From an uncultured Bacteroidota bacterium (GTDB taxonomy: Bacteria; Bacteroidota; Bacteroidia; UBA7662): a stretch of DNA of 7,875 bases. Shown one piece after another: positions 1 through 6,010 of the stretch. Location of the stretch: assembly GCA_903856555.1 (NCBI GenBank), contig CAIOCC010000201.1, positions 1-7,875 of the forward strand, written 5' to 3'. The translations under genes were made by a program, and so were the position numbers. Every line of letters begins with the position of its first letter. The stretch's first letter is position 1. Below the pieces are notes generated by a model. That model saw only the letters and a list, made by a program, of their open reading frames with translations, did no database searches and was not told the DNA's origin.

Positions 1-1
1 A

Positions 2-604
2 GCCGATTTGCGTTGGAAACCTGCAAGCCCCGATCTGCTTGATAGCCTGACCCACCCCGAAGTCCTGCGCCTGCACAACCAATGGCTCGAAGCCAAGGCC
101 ATGAGCCGACTCACCCAAGCCCAGCGCCTCCCGGGCCTGAGTCTGGGCCTGCGCAATATGAGCATCCAAGGCCTGGGGCCGGATGGCCAATTTTATCCCC
201 TGTCGCGACGATTCAATACTTTGCAAGCCGGCATCAGCCTCCCCCTGCGAGGCAAGCCCTGGCGCTTGCAGGCCGAAGCCGACCGCCACCTAGCCGAAGC
301 CGCAGCCCTGCAATACCGCCACGGTAGGGCCGTTGCAGCCAACGAACGAACCCGGGACCAAGAGCGAATGCGTCTATTGTTAGAACAATGGGATTATTCA
401 AACCAATCCCTGCTTCCTTTGGCCCAGGCCCTTCGCAACCAAGCCGAATCCCAGTTGGCCCAAGGTGATTTGGACTTGCTCTCATGGACCACCCATTTGG
501 AACGGATCCTATGGACGCGATCCAGGCACCTGGATCTTACCGAGCAGCTCAACGAAGCCACCATCCAATGGCATTATCCCAACGCAAACAACCAACCCCG
601 ATAA
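2..604 (+). CDS. TolC-family outer-membrane efflux protein, C-terminal part (5' end outside window)
   Basis: The reading frame is open to the window edge, so the N-terminus is missing; about 200 residues are visible. The 'HPEVLRLHNQWLEAKAMSRL' segment, then 'RLPGLSLGLRNMSI', 'RFNTLQAGISLPL' and a long helical stretch ending near 'QGDLDLLSWTTHLERIL', is the pattern of a TolC/CusC repeat: helix, beta strands, helix. In Bacteroidota this module is found either as a separate outer-membrane protein or as the C-terminal extension of a CzcA/CusA-type RND pump, and the missing upstream part would decide. By family knowledge it forms the outer-membrane channel that expels metal ions from the periplasm. 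It ends 4 nt before the CusB-like adaptor gene, so the two are almost certainly one operon. The family call is fairly sure; fusion versus stand-alone is open. Confidence 0.8.
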   Translation, partial: ADLRWKPASPDLLDSLTHPEVLRLHNQWLEAKAMSRLTQAQRLPGLSLGLRNMSIQGLGPDGQFYPLSRRFNTLQAGISLPLRGKPWRLQAEADRHLAEAAALQYRHGRAVAANERTRDQERMRLLLEQWDYSNQSLLPLAQALRNQAESQLAQGDLDLLSWTTHLERILWTRSRHLDLTEQLNEATIQWHYPNANNQPR

Positions 605-608
605 TCTC

Positions 609-1844
609 TTGAAGTCCATGCCAGCCTCTACGGGATCCCTCCCCCTTTATGCCGTATTTCTCGGCCTACTCTCCGGACTAACCATGACCGGTTGCAAGCA
701 ACAACCGGAACTTGGCACGACGGGAGACCCCACCAAGGGCAGCGTAACCGCCACGGTCCAAGAGGATCACGACAAAAACCTCGTGGTCCTGGAATCGGCG
801 CAAGCCCAAAACGCGGGATTGGCCTTGGACAGCCTGCGTTTGCTGCCCTTGTCCCACGAAATTCTGCTGAGCGGGCAGGTAGAGGCTCCTCCCCAAAACC
901 TCATCTCGGTTTCGATGCCCATGCCGGGTCTCTTGCGTTCCACCCGTTTGTTGCCAGGGATGAAAGTCAAGAAAGGTGAAATCTTGGCCTATATGGAAGA
1001 TCCTGCCTACCTGCAACTTCAAGAAGATTATTGGTCTACGCGGATACGGGCCGAAAACCTGGGGGCCGAGGTTCAACGCCAAGAAGAATTATTGCGCAGC
1101 GGTGCTGGCAACCCCAAAACCGAACGCGATACCCGAAGTGACTGGCGTACCGCCCGCGTTCAGGCCAAGGCCTTTGAAGAAAAATTGCGGCTGCTGGGAC
1201 TTGATATAACAAATCTTAGTGAAACCGCTTTGGTGCGGCAAATTCCCGTGCGTTCACCGGTCCAAGGATTTGTGACCAAGGTTCACCACAGCACCGGCCA
1301 GTACATTGGGGCTGGCGAGGCGCTCTACGAATTGGTGGATCCATCGGATGTCCACCTACGGCTCAATGTTTTTGAAAAAGACCTCCCCTACCTCCGTGAA
1401 AATCAACGCCTCAAGGCCTATACCAACCAACACCCCCGGGTTGAACACCCCGCCCAAATTCTCCTCATCGGCAAGGAATTTGCGACGGATCGCAGTGTCG
1501 AGGTTCATTGCCACTTTGATCGCTACGATCCCGGGTTGATACCGGGGATGTTCATGCGGGCCCGTTTGGAGGTCCTATCGACGGAGACACCGGCCCTGCC
1601 CGCGGCAGCGGTCCAATACCATCAAGGCAAAGCCTATGTTTTTGAGAAAGTGGACGTTTTAAGGGATTCTAGCCAGCGACAAGGCTTCTTGCGCAGGCCG
1701 GTTCGGGTTTTGCATCAAAGCGGCGATTTGGTCTGGTTGGAATTTGAACAACCGGATGAAGCCCCCCTCAAGGGCCGCTTGTTTGCGATTCAAGGGGCTT
1801 ACCAATTGTTGATGATGGTCTTTAACAAGGCCGACGAGGACTAA
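609..1844 (+). CDS. CusB/CzcB-type RND efflux periplasmic adaptor lipoprotein
   Basis: This is a membrane-fusion protein linking an inner-membrane RND metal pump to its outer-membrane channel. With TTG at 609 as start it has 411 residues. Residue 2 is Lys, a hydrophobic stretch covers about 11-26, and a lipobox ends in MTG-C29, so a lipidated, periplasm-facing protein is expected. The domain order fits the family: first lipoyl/barrel-sandwich half about 88-130 ('LLPGMKVKKGEILAYMEDP'), coiled-coil hairpin about 131-197, second half about 212-243 ('SPVQGFVTKVHHSTGQYI'), beta-barrel about 245-322 ('VHCHFDRYDPGLIPGM'), then a membrane-proximal domain. An ATG at 618 is the alternative start but leaves no basic residue before the hydrophobic stretch. 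The frame stays open further upstream to 465, but that part overlaps the preceding gene and precedes the signal peptide. Metal specificity (Cu/Ag versus Co/Zn/Cd) cannot be read from the sequence. Confidence 0.9.
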   Translation: MKSMPASTGSLPLYAVFLGLLSGLTMTGCKQQPELGTTGDPTKGSVTATVQEDHDKNLVVLESAQAQNAGLALDSLRLLPLSHEILLSGQVEAPPQNLISVSMPMPGLLRSTRLLPGMKVKKGEILAYMEDPAYLQLQEDYWSTRIRAENLGAEVQRQEELLRSGAGNPKTERDTRSDWRTARVQAKAFEEKLRLLGLDITNLSETALVRQIPVRSPVQGFVTKVHHSTGQYIGAGEALYELVDPSDVHLRLNVFEKDLPYLRENQRLKAYTNQHPRVEHPAQILLIGKEFATDRSVEVHCHFDRYDPGLIPGMFMRARLEVLSTETPALPAAAVQYHQGKAYVFEKVDVLRDSSQRQGFLRRPVRVLHQSGDLVWLEFEQPDEAPLKGRLFAIQGAYQLLMMVFNKADED

Positions 1845-1857
1845 ATCCCTTTTGATG

Positions 1858-1930
1858 TGATCCCGACTGGGGTCGAACCAGTAACCTACTGCTTAGAAGG
1901 CAGTTGCTCTATCCATTGAGCTACGGGACC
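1858..1930 (-). tRNA. tRNA-Arg (anticodon TCT)
   Basis: Read on the minus strand, this 73-nt stretch folds as a full cloverleaf. The acceptor stem is GGTCCCG with CGGGATC (one G-T wobble) and discriminator A. The D-arm is GCTC/GAGC, the anticodon arm ACTGC-CTTCTAA-GCAGT, the variable loop 5 nt, and the T-arm ACTGG-TTCGACC-CCAGT. Anticodon TCT reads AGA (and probably AGG) Arg codons. The 3' CCA is not encoded: the next bases are CAT. The gene lies tail-to-tail with the efflux adaptor gene, 13 nt from its stop. Confidence 0.97.
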
Positions 1931-1984
1931 TGCAAAACCGGGGGTGCTGGGAGCGGCCTGGGGCCTCCTTCGTTCCGGAGCGGG

Positions 1985-1992
1985 CAAAGATA
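1985..1992 (-). promoter_or_regulatory. Candidate Bacteroidota -7 box for the tRNA-Arg gene
   Basis: On the minus strand this reads TATCTTTG, an exact match to the Bacteroidota -7 consensus TAnnTTTG. Transcription would start near 1979 and give a precursor leader of about 48 nt before the tRNA 5' end at 1930. No good -33 TTG is seen 17-20 nt further upstream, which lowers confidence. Confidence 0.5.
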
Positions 1993-2008
1993 ATCGGCCG
2001 GACAGGGT

Positions 2009-2016
2009 TATTTTTG
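2009..2016 (+). promoter_or_regulatory. Candidate Bacteroidota -7 box for the peroxiredoxin(-ffh) unit
   Basis: TATTTTTG matches TAnnTTTG exactly and lies 34 nt before the peroxiredoxin ATG, predicting a start near 2022. No clear -33 TTG is present; the expected position falls inside the oppositely oriented -7 box of the tRNA promoter. The rest of the 1931-2050 intergenic region is GC-rich and holds no other feature I can support, apart from the small leader hairpin listed separately. Confidence 0.5.
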
Positions 2017-2024
2017 CGCTCTTG

Positions 2025-2039
2025 AGCCGCCAAACGGCT
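2025..2039 (+). other. Small hairpin in the peroxiredoxin 5' leader
   Basis: AGCCG-CCAAA-CGGCT forms a perfect 5-bp stem with a 5-nt loop. It lies 3 nt after the predicted transcription start and 11 nt before the ATG. It could stabilise the mRNA 5' end or affect translation. It has no T-tract, so it is not a terminator. A 5-bp stem can also arise by chance. Confidence 0.35.
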
Positions 2040-2050
2040 GATCCCCTACC

Positions 2051-2620
2051 ATGTCCGTACTTGTAGGCCGCAAGGCCCCCCTATTCACCGCCCCCGCCGT
2101 CCTGGACGGCCACCGCATCGTCTCCGATTTCAACCTCGAAAGCTTGATCGGAACCCAAACGATTGTTTTGTATTTCTACCCCAAAGATTTCTCCGGCATC
2201 TGTCCCAAGGAACTGCTGGCCTTTCAACAGCAATTACCCGAATTCGAGAAGCGGAATTGCGCCGTGCTCGCTTGTTCAACGGACAGCGATGTGAGCCACA
2301 AAGCCTGGTTGAACACACCTGTTTCCCAAGGCGGTATCCAAGGAGTCACCTATCCGGTCATTTCGGATTTCACCAAAACCATCACCGCCCAATACGGCGT
2401 TTTGGCCGGGGAATACGATTACAACGAAGCGGGTCAATTGATCTGTGAAGGCCCCATGATGCCTTACCGCGGTTTGTTTATCATCGACAAAAACGGGGTG
2501 GTTCAGCACCAAGTGGTCAATTTCTTTACACTGGTTCGTTCGGTCAAAGACACCCTGCGTATGGTGGACACCCTTCACCGATTCCAAGATCAAGGCGAAG
2601 TTTGCGAGGTCGAACTATAA
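2051..2620 (+). CDS. Typical 2-Cys peroxiredoxin (AhpC/Prx1 family), divergent
   Basis: This is a thiol peroxidase that reduces H2O2 and organic peroxides in the cytoplasm. It has 189 residues. The thioredoxin-like fold contains the peroxidatic motif 'YPKDFSGICPKE' with Cys51. Arg140 in 'YRGLFIID' is the expected active-site Arg, and Cys185 in 'GEVC' near the C-terminus is the expected resolving Cys, so both catalytic cysteines are present. The 'NTPVSQGGIQGVTYPVISD' block and the 'EYDYNEAG' insertion (about 121-128) match the Bacteroidota form of AhpC. It departs from standard AhpC at three places: Ser in place of the active-site Thr with Gly-Ile before Cys51, 'NFFTLVRS' where the family has NDLPLGR, and an end at CEVEL instead of a longer CPANW-type tail. 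Extra cysteines are at 70, 75 and 132. It precedes ffh by 13 nt, and the two are probably co-transcribed. Confidence 0.92.
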   Translation: MSVLVGRKAPLFTAPAVLDGHRIVSDFNLESLIGTQTIVLYFYPKDFSGICPKELLAFQQQLPEFEKRNCAVLACSTDSDVSHKAWLNTPVSQGGIQGVTYPVISDFTKTITAQYGVLAGEYDYNEAGQLICEGPMMPYRGLFIIDKNGVVQHQVVNFFTLVRSVKDTLRMVDTLHRFQDQGEVCEVEL

Positions 2621-2633
2621 CCCGTAACATACC

Positions 2634-3983
2634 ATGTTTGAAAAGCTAAGCGATCGCCTCGAACAGGCGATGCGGACCCTCAAAGGCCAGGGCCGCATTA
2701 CCGAAAACAATGTTTCGGAAACCATGAAGGAAATCCGGCGGGCCCTGCTGGATGCCGACGTAGGCTTCAAAATCGCCAAAGACTTTACCGAAGAAGTCAA
2801 GGCCAAGGCCTTGGGGCAGGACGTGATCAAGCATGTATCCCCCGGGCAATTGCTGATCAAGATCATGAACGAGGAGCTGACCCGGTTAATGGGTCGCGAA
2901 GCTTCGCCCCTGGTTCTCAAGCCCAACGGCACCTCGGTAGTGCTGATGTCGGGATTGCAGGGATCCGGCAAAACAACCTTCACCGGCAAATTGGCCTTGC
3001 TCCTCAAATCCCAAGGCAAGAAGGTCTTGATGGTGGCCTGCGATGTTTACCGCCCTGCCGCGGTGGATCAGCTCCAAATTCTGGGCGAACAAATCGGGGT
3101 GCCCGTCTATGCTGATCGGGACCAAAAGAACCCGGTCCTGATCGCCGCCCAAGCCGTGAAGCAAGCCAAAACCGAAGGTTATTCGGTGGTTCTGGTGGAT
3201 ACCGCCGGGCGATTGGCCGTGGACGAAGCCATGATGAAGGAAATCTCCGAAATTCATGGCAACATCCAACCGGACCAGACCCTCTTTGTGGTGGATGCCA
3301 TGACCGGCCAAGATGCCGTGAACACCGCGGCAGCCTTCAACCAGCGTTTGAATTTTGACGGGGTTGTTTTGACCAAAATGGACGGCGATGCCCGGGGCGG
3401 AGCAGCTCTAACCATCAGTTACACGGTTGGTAAACCCATTAAATACGTTTCGACCGGCGAAAAACTGCAGGCCCTGGATGTCTTTCATCCGGACCGAATG
3501 GCCAACCGAATCCTGGGGATGGGGGATGTGGTTTCGTTGGTCGAAAAAGCCCAGCAACAAATCAACGCCGAGGAGGCCGCCAGGCTCCAGAAGAAAATCT
3601 CCAAGAACCAATTCGATTTGCAAGACTTCTACGAACAAATCCAGCAAATCAAAAAAATGGGGAACATGAAAGACCTTCTCGGGATGATTCCAGGGGTTGG
3701 CAAAGCCATCAAGGACATGGATTTTTCGGATGAAATGTTCAAACAAACCGAAGCCATCATCCAGTCCATGACCCCCTTGGAGCGCCGCGAGCCCGAAATT
3801 CTCAACGGAAGCCGACGCGAACGCATCGCCAGGGGTTCCGGGACCAAGGTCCAGGAGATCAACCAGCTCCTCAAACAATTTGCGGAGATGAAGCAAATGA
3901 TGCGAAAAATGAACGGAGGAATGCCCGGAGGGGCCATGGGGCAAGCCATGAACCGCATGCGTTCCCCCTTTGGTCGCTCCTAG
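2634..3983 (+). CDS. ffh: Signal recognition particle GTPase Ffh (SRP54)
   Basis: Ffh binds 4.5S/SRP RNA and signal sequences of nascent membrane proteins and delivers them to the receptor FtsY. It has 449 residues, the usual length. The N domain covers about 1-90. The G domain has the P-loop 'GLQGSGKTT' at 107-115, 'DVYRPAA' at 137-143, 'DTAGR' at 189-193, and 'TKMDGD' at 247-252 followed by the ARGG motif. The M domain runs from about 325 to the end: the RNA-binding helix-turn-helix segment 'SRRERIARGSGTKVQEIN' at 393-410, then a Met-rich tail. All GTPase signature residues are intact. ATG at 2634 gives the canonical 'MFEKLSDRL' start. No SRP RNA gene is seen in this window. A short terminator and the rpsP promoter follow directly. 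Confidence 0.98.
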   Translation: MFEKLSDRLEQAMRTLKGQGRITENNVSETMKEIRRALLDADVGFKIAKDFTEEVKAKALGQDVIKHVSPGQLLIKIMNEELTRLMGREASPLVLKPNGTSVVLMSGLQGSGKTTFTGKLALLLKSQGKKVLMVACDVYRPAAVDQLQILGEQIGVPVYADRDQKNPVLIAAQAVKQAKTEGYSVVLVDTAGRLAVDEAMMKEISEIHGNIQPDQTLFVVDAMTGQDAVNTAAAFNQRLNFDGVVLTKMDGDARGGAALTISYTVGKPIKYVSTGEKLQALDVFHPDRMANRILGMGDVVSLVEKAQQQINAEEAARLQKKISKNQFDLQDFYEQIQQIKKMGNMKDLLGMIPGVGKAIKDMDFSDEMFKQTEAIIQSMTPLERREPEILNGSRRERIARGSGTKVQEINQLLKQFAEMKQMMRKMNGGMPGGAMGQAMNRMRSPFGRS

Positions 3984-4006
3984 AATCCATCCTTATCGAG
4001 GGTTGG

Positions 4007-4024
4007 CTCCCCGAAGGGGGTTTT
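4007..4024 (+). terminator. Short intrinsic terminator after ffh
   Basis: TCCCC-GAA-GGGGG forms a tight 5-bp stem (four G-C pairs plus T-G) followed at once by TTTT, 24 nt past the ffh stop. It resembles a rho-independent terminator but is small, so it is probably partial. It ends only 4 nt before the rpsP -7 box. Confidence 0.45.
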
Positions 4025-4028
4025 GAGT

Positions 4029-4036
4029 TATCTTTG
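4029..4036 (+). promoter_or_regulatory. Bacteroidota -7 box for rpsP
   Basis: TATCTTTG matches TAnnTTTG exactly. It lies 23 nt before the rpsP ATG, so transcription would start near 4042 and give a very short leader (about 18 nt). That leader is A-rich (an AAAAAA run at 4048-4053) and lacks any Shine-Dalgarno sequence, as is common for ribosomal-protein genes of this phylum. The nearest TTG upstream (4003-4005) is 23 nt away, longer than ideal. Confidence 0.65.
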
Positions 4037-4059
4037 CCCCTCATTTCAAAAAAGCCTCA

Positions 4060-4707
4060 ATGCCAGCTAAAATCAGATTACAGCGTCATGGTAAAAAGGG
4101 TCGTCCTTTTTATCATATTGTGGTGGCGGATGCACGTGCTCCAAGAGACGGGAGATTCATTGAGCGTTTGGGTTCCTACAACCCCAACACCAACCCGGCC
4201 ACCATCGACATTCAACTGGACAAATCCGTCCAGTGGCTCCAAAACGGAGCCCAACCCACCGACACCTGCCGTGCCATTCTCTCCTACAAAGGGGTGATGA
4301 TGCGCAAACACCTGCAGGATGGAGTCGCCAAAGGAGCCATCACCCAGGAGGTGGCCGATCAGCGTTTTGCCGAGTGGATGACCGCCCGCGATGCCAAGGT
4401 TCAAGCCAAGGTTGACGGCCTCAAGGCCAGCGGCGAACAAGCCCGCAAAGCCGCTCTCCAGGCGGAATCCAAGGTCAACAGCGAGCGCGAAGCCGCTTTG
4501 TTGCGCAAGCGTTCTGAATTGGCCGCTGCCTCCGAGGCTGCCGCCCTGGAAGCTGCCCGCGAAGCCGCCGGTGAAGAAGTGGCCGAGGAAGCACCTGTAG
4601 CTGAAGAAGCTCCGGTTGTTGACGAGGCTCCTGCTGCCGACGAGGCTCCTGCTGCCGACGAGGCCCCCGCTGAACAGGCTCCCGAAGCCCCAGCGGACGC
4701 TGAATAA
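4060..4707 (+). CDS. rpsP: 30S ribosomal protein S16 with long acidic Ala/Pro tail
   Basis: S16 binds 16S rRNA and is needed for 30S assembly. The start 'MPAKIRLQRHGKKGRPFYHI' and 'VVADARAPRDGRFIERLGSY' are diagnostic. The core covers about the first 85-110 residues. The protein then extends to 215, far longer than the roughly 80-90 residues of E. coli S16. The extension first holds a Lys/Arg/Ala-rich, probably helical segment (about 110-170), then a tail of hexapeptides of the form (E/D)EAP(V/A)x, and ends in 'QAPEAPADAE'. Bacteroidota S16 proteins commonly have a C-terminal extension, but this one is notably long and strongly acidic at the end. The gene has its own promoter and is followed after 9 nt by rimM, in the same frame. 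Confidence 0.97.
   Translation: MPAKIRLQRHGKKGRPFYHIVVADARAPRDGRFIERLGSYNPNTNPATIDIQLDKSVQWLQNGAQPTDTCRAILSYKGVMMRKHLQDGVAKGAITQEVADQRFAEWMTARDAKVQAKVDGLKASGEQARKAALQAESKVNSEREAALLRKRSELAAASEAAALEAAREAAGEEVAEEAPVAEEAPVVDEAPAADEAPAADEAPAEQAPEAPADAE
4585..4674 (+). repeat. 18-bp tandem repeats coding for (E/D)EAP hexapeptides in the S16 tail
   Basis: Five in-frame 18-bp units encode EEAPVA, EEAPVV, DEAPAA, DEAPAA and DEAPAE. Units 3 and 4 (4621-4638 and 4639-4656) are identical in all 18 bases, and unit 5 starts with the same bases. The identity at synonymous positions points to recent duplication rather than selection on protein sequence alone. Confidence 0.9.
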
Positions 4708-4716
4708 ACCTTTTTT

Positions 4717-5307
4717 TTGTTGAAAGCCCCCGCGGGTTCTCCGACCTGGGTTGGTTTCATCCAAAAACCGCACGGCCTGAACGGTCGTTTGCTGGTGCAT
4801 TTGGATACAACCGTTTCCAAGTCCCAATGGCCGACCCGCTTTGAGCATGTTTGGCTCGAAACCAGGGGGCAGAAGGTCCCTTATCGTTGCCTTGAGTCTC
4901 AATTCAAGGTTCCTGGAGGGCTCATTCTCCACCTCGAAGGCTTGAACAGCCCTCAGGATGTCCAGCCATTGGTCAAAAGCCGGGTGGGCATCGAGGGGGT
5001 GCGCCTTACGCCGGTTGTTTCGTCGGGTTCGGCCTGGGGTTTTGAGGAGGATGACCTCCCTGGCGCCTTTTTGATCGACCCCCAGAGCGGCTTGCGGGCC
5101 CCTTTGGTGCGCTTGCACCGGCGCCCCCCCCAAGATTTTTTGGAATTCACCGTCAACGAACAAGCGGTGTACCTGCCTTTGGTTCCGGATTTTGTCCGTC
5201 AATGGAATCCAACCAACCGAGAATTGGAAGTCTCCCTCCCGGATGGCTTGTTGGACCTCTACCTTTCGACTGACAGCGACGAAAAGCACCACCCCGATGC
5301 GGATTGA
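4717..5307 (+). CDS. rimM: Ribosome maturation factor RimM
   Basis: RimM binds S19 in the 30S head and helps late maturation of the small subunit. The N-terminal domain shows the family signature 'WVGFIQKPHGLNGRLLV'. The C-terminal PRC-barrel has 'DDLPGAFLID' and the ending 'LPLVPDFVRQWNPTNRELEV' followed by 'LPDGLLDLYL'. Length is about 195 residues, normal for RimM. There is no ATG or GTG between the rpsP stop and the conserved motif, so the start must be TTG at 4717 or the adjacent TTG at 4720 (which would give MKAPAGS). Both directly follow a run of eight T. The 3' end overlaps trmD by 11 nt. Confidence 0.95.
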   Translation: MLKAPAGSPTWVGFIQKPHGLNGRLLVHLDTTVSKSQWPTRFEHVWLETRGQKVPYRCLESQFKVPGGLILHLEGLNSPQDVQPLVKSRVGIEGVRLTPVVSSGSAWGFEEDDLPGAFLIDPQSGLRAPLVRLHRRPPQDFLEFTVNEQAVYLPLVPDFVRQWNPTNRELEVSLPDGLLDLYLSTDSDEKHHPDAD

Positions 5308-5989
5308 TATCCTGGCCGCCGTTCCCGAATTGCTGGACAGCCTGGTGCATCACAGCATCCTGGGCAGGGCTCAGCGCAAAGGCCTGGCCCAAATCGTGGT
5401 CCATAACCTACGCGACTACGCGACCGGCAAATACAAAGCCATTGACGACGCCCCTTACGGAGGCGGGGCGGGCATGGTTTTGATGATTGAACCCATCGAC
5501 CGATGCCTGGAGCAATTGAAATCAGAACGCTCCTACAGCCAGGTCATTTACCTCAGCCCGGATGGACTTCAGCTCAACCAAAACCTCTGCAATCGCTTGG
5601 CCCTGGAAGGCAATCTCATTCTCCTCTGCGGTCATTACAAAGGCGTGGATGAACGAGTGCGGGAGCACCTCTGCACCATGGAGGTATCGGTGGGCGATTA
5701 CGTCCTGAGCGGGGGCGAATTGGCCGCTGCCATCCTAACCGATTCCGTGGTCCGTCTACTGCCCGGGGTTCTGGGCGACGAAAGCAGCGCCCTCACCGAT
5801 TCCTTTCAGGACGGATTGGTGGCGCCCCCCGATTACACCCGTCCACCGGTCTACAAAGGCTGGGAGGTCCCCGAAATCCTTCGGAGCGGACACGAGGCCC
5901 GCATTGGTCAATGGCGTCACGAAGAAGCCCTGCGCAGAACCCGTGAACGCAGACCCGATCTTTTGGATCGTCCCGAAGGGGATTCTTAG
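5297..5989 (+). CDS. trmD: tRNA (guanine37-N1)-methyltransferase TrmD
   Basis: TrmD transfers a methyl group from S-adenosylmethionine to G37 of tRNAs with G36, preventing +1 frameshifts. It has 230 residues, a normal length. Its SPOUT trefoil-knot motifs are visible: 'PYGGGAGM' at 53-60, 'YLSPDG' at 85-90, 'LILLCGHYKGVDERV' at 107-121, and 'SVGDYVLSGGELAA' at 131-144. 'LPGVLGDESSALTDSF' at 155-170 carries the expected catalytic Asp168, followed by 'YTRPPVYKGWEVPEIL'. ATG at 5297 gives the canonical 'MRIDIL' start and lies inside the end of rimM, so translational coupling is likely. The frame is open further upstream, but that part overlaps rimM and is not conserved TrmD. Confidence 0.98.
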   Translation: MRIDILAAVPELLDSLVHHSILGRAQRKGLAQIVVHNLRDYATGKYKAIDDAPYGGGAGMVLMIEPIDRCLEQLKSERSYSQVIYLSPDGLQLNQNLCNRLALEGNLILLCGHYKGVDERVREHLCTMEVSVGDYVLSGGELAAAILTDSVVRLLPGVLGDESSALTDSFQDGLVAPPDYTRPPVYKGWEVPEILRSGHEARIGQWRHEEALRRTRERRPDLLDRPEGDS

Positions 5990-6010
5990 GCCAAAAAAGC
6001 AGGTACAGCC

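Noticed and set aside
465..608. N-terminal extension of the adaptor gene
   Set aside because: It overlaps the end of the TolC-like gene in another frame and precedes the signal peptide and lipobox, so it cannot be part of the lipoprotein.
1931..1984. GC-rich inverted-looking bases (GGCC-TGG-GGCC, CTCC...GGAG) in the tRNA leader
   Set aside because: The stems are 4 bp and mutually exclusive. They are not enough to call a structured RNA or terminator.
3408..3944. A 178-codon minus-strand frame opposite ffh
   Set aside because: It lies wholly inside ffh, is rich in His, Phe, Leu and Gly as expected from antisense translation, and matches nothing I recognise.
4691..4718. Possible terminator between rpsP and rimM (CAGC-GGAC-GCTG stem, then T8)
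   Set aside because: The stem is only 4 bp, lies inside the rpsP coding end, and is separated from the T-run by 8 nt, so it is not a standard intrinsic terminator.
4078..5292. A 404-codon open frame on the minus strand opposite rpsP and rimM
   Set aside because: Both plus-strand genes carry clear family motifs in full. The antisense frame has low-complexity repeats that mirror the S16 tail repeats and no recognisable domain; it is a by-product of codon bias in GC-rich DNA.
5971..5981. CCC-GAA-GGG hairpin at the end of trmD resembling the one after ffh
   Set aside because: The stem has only 3 G-C pairs and is followed by a mixed ATTCTTAG stretch instead of a T-tract. It is within coding sequence and likely chance.
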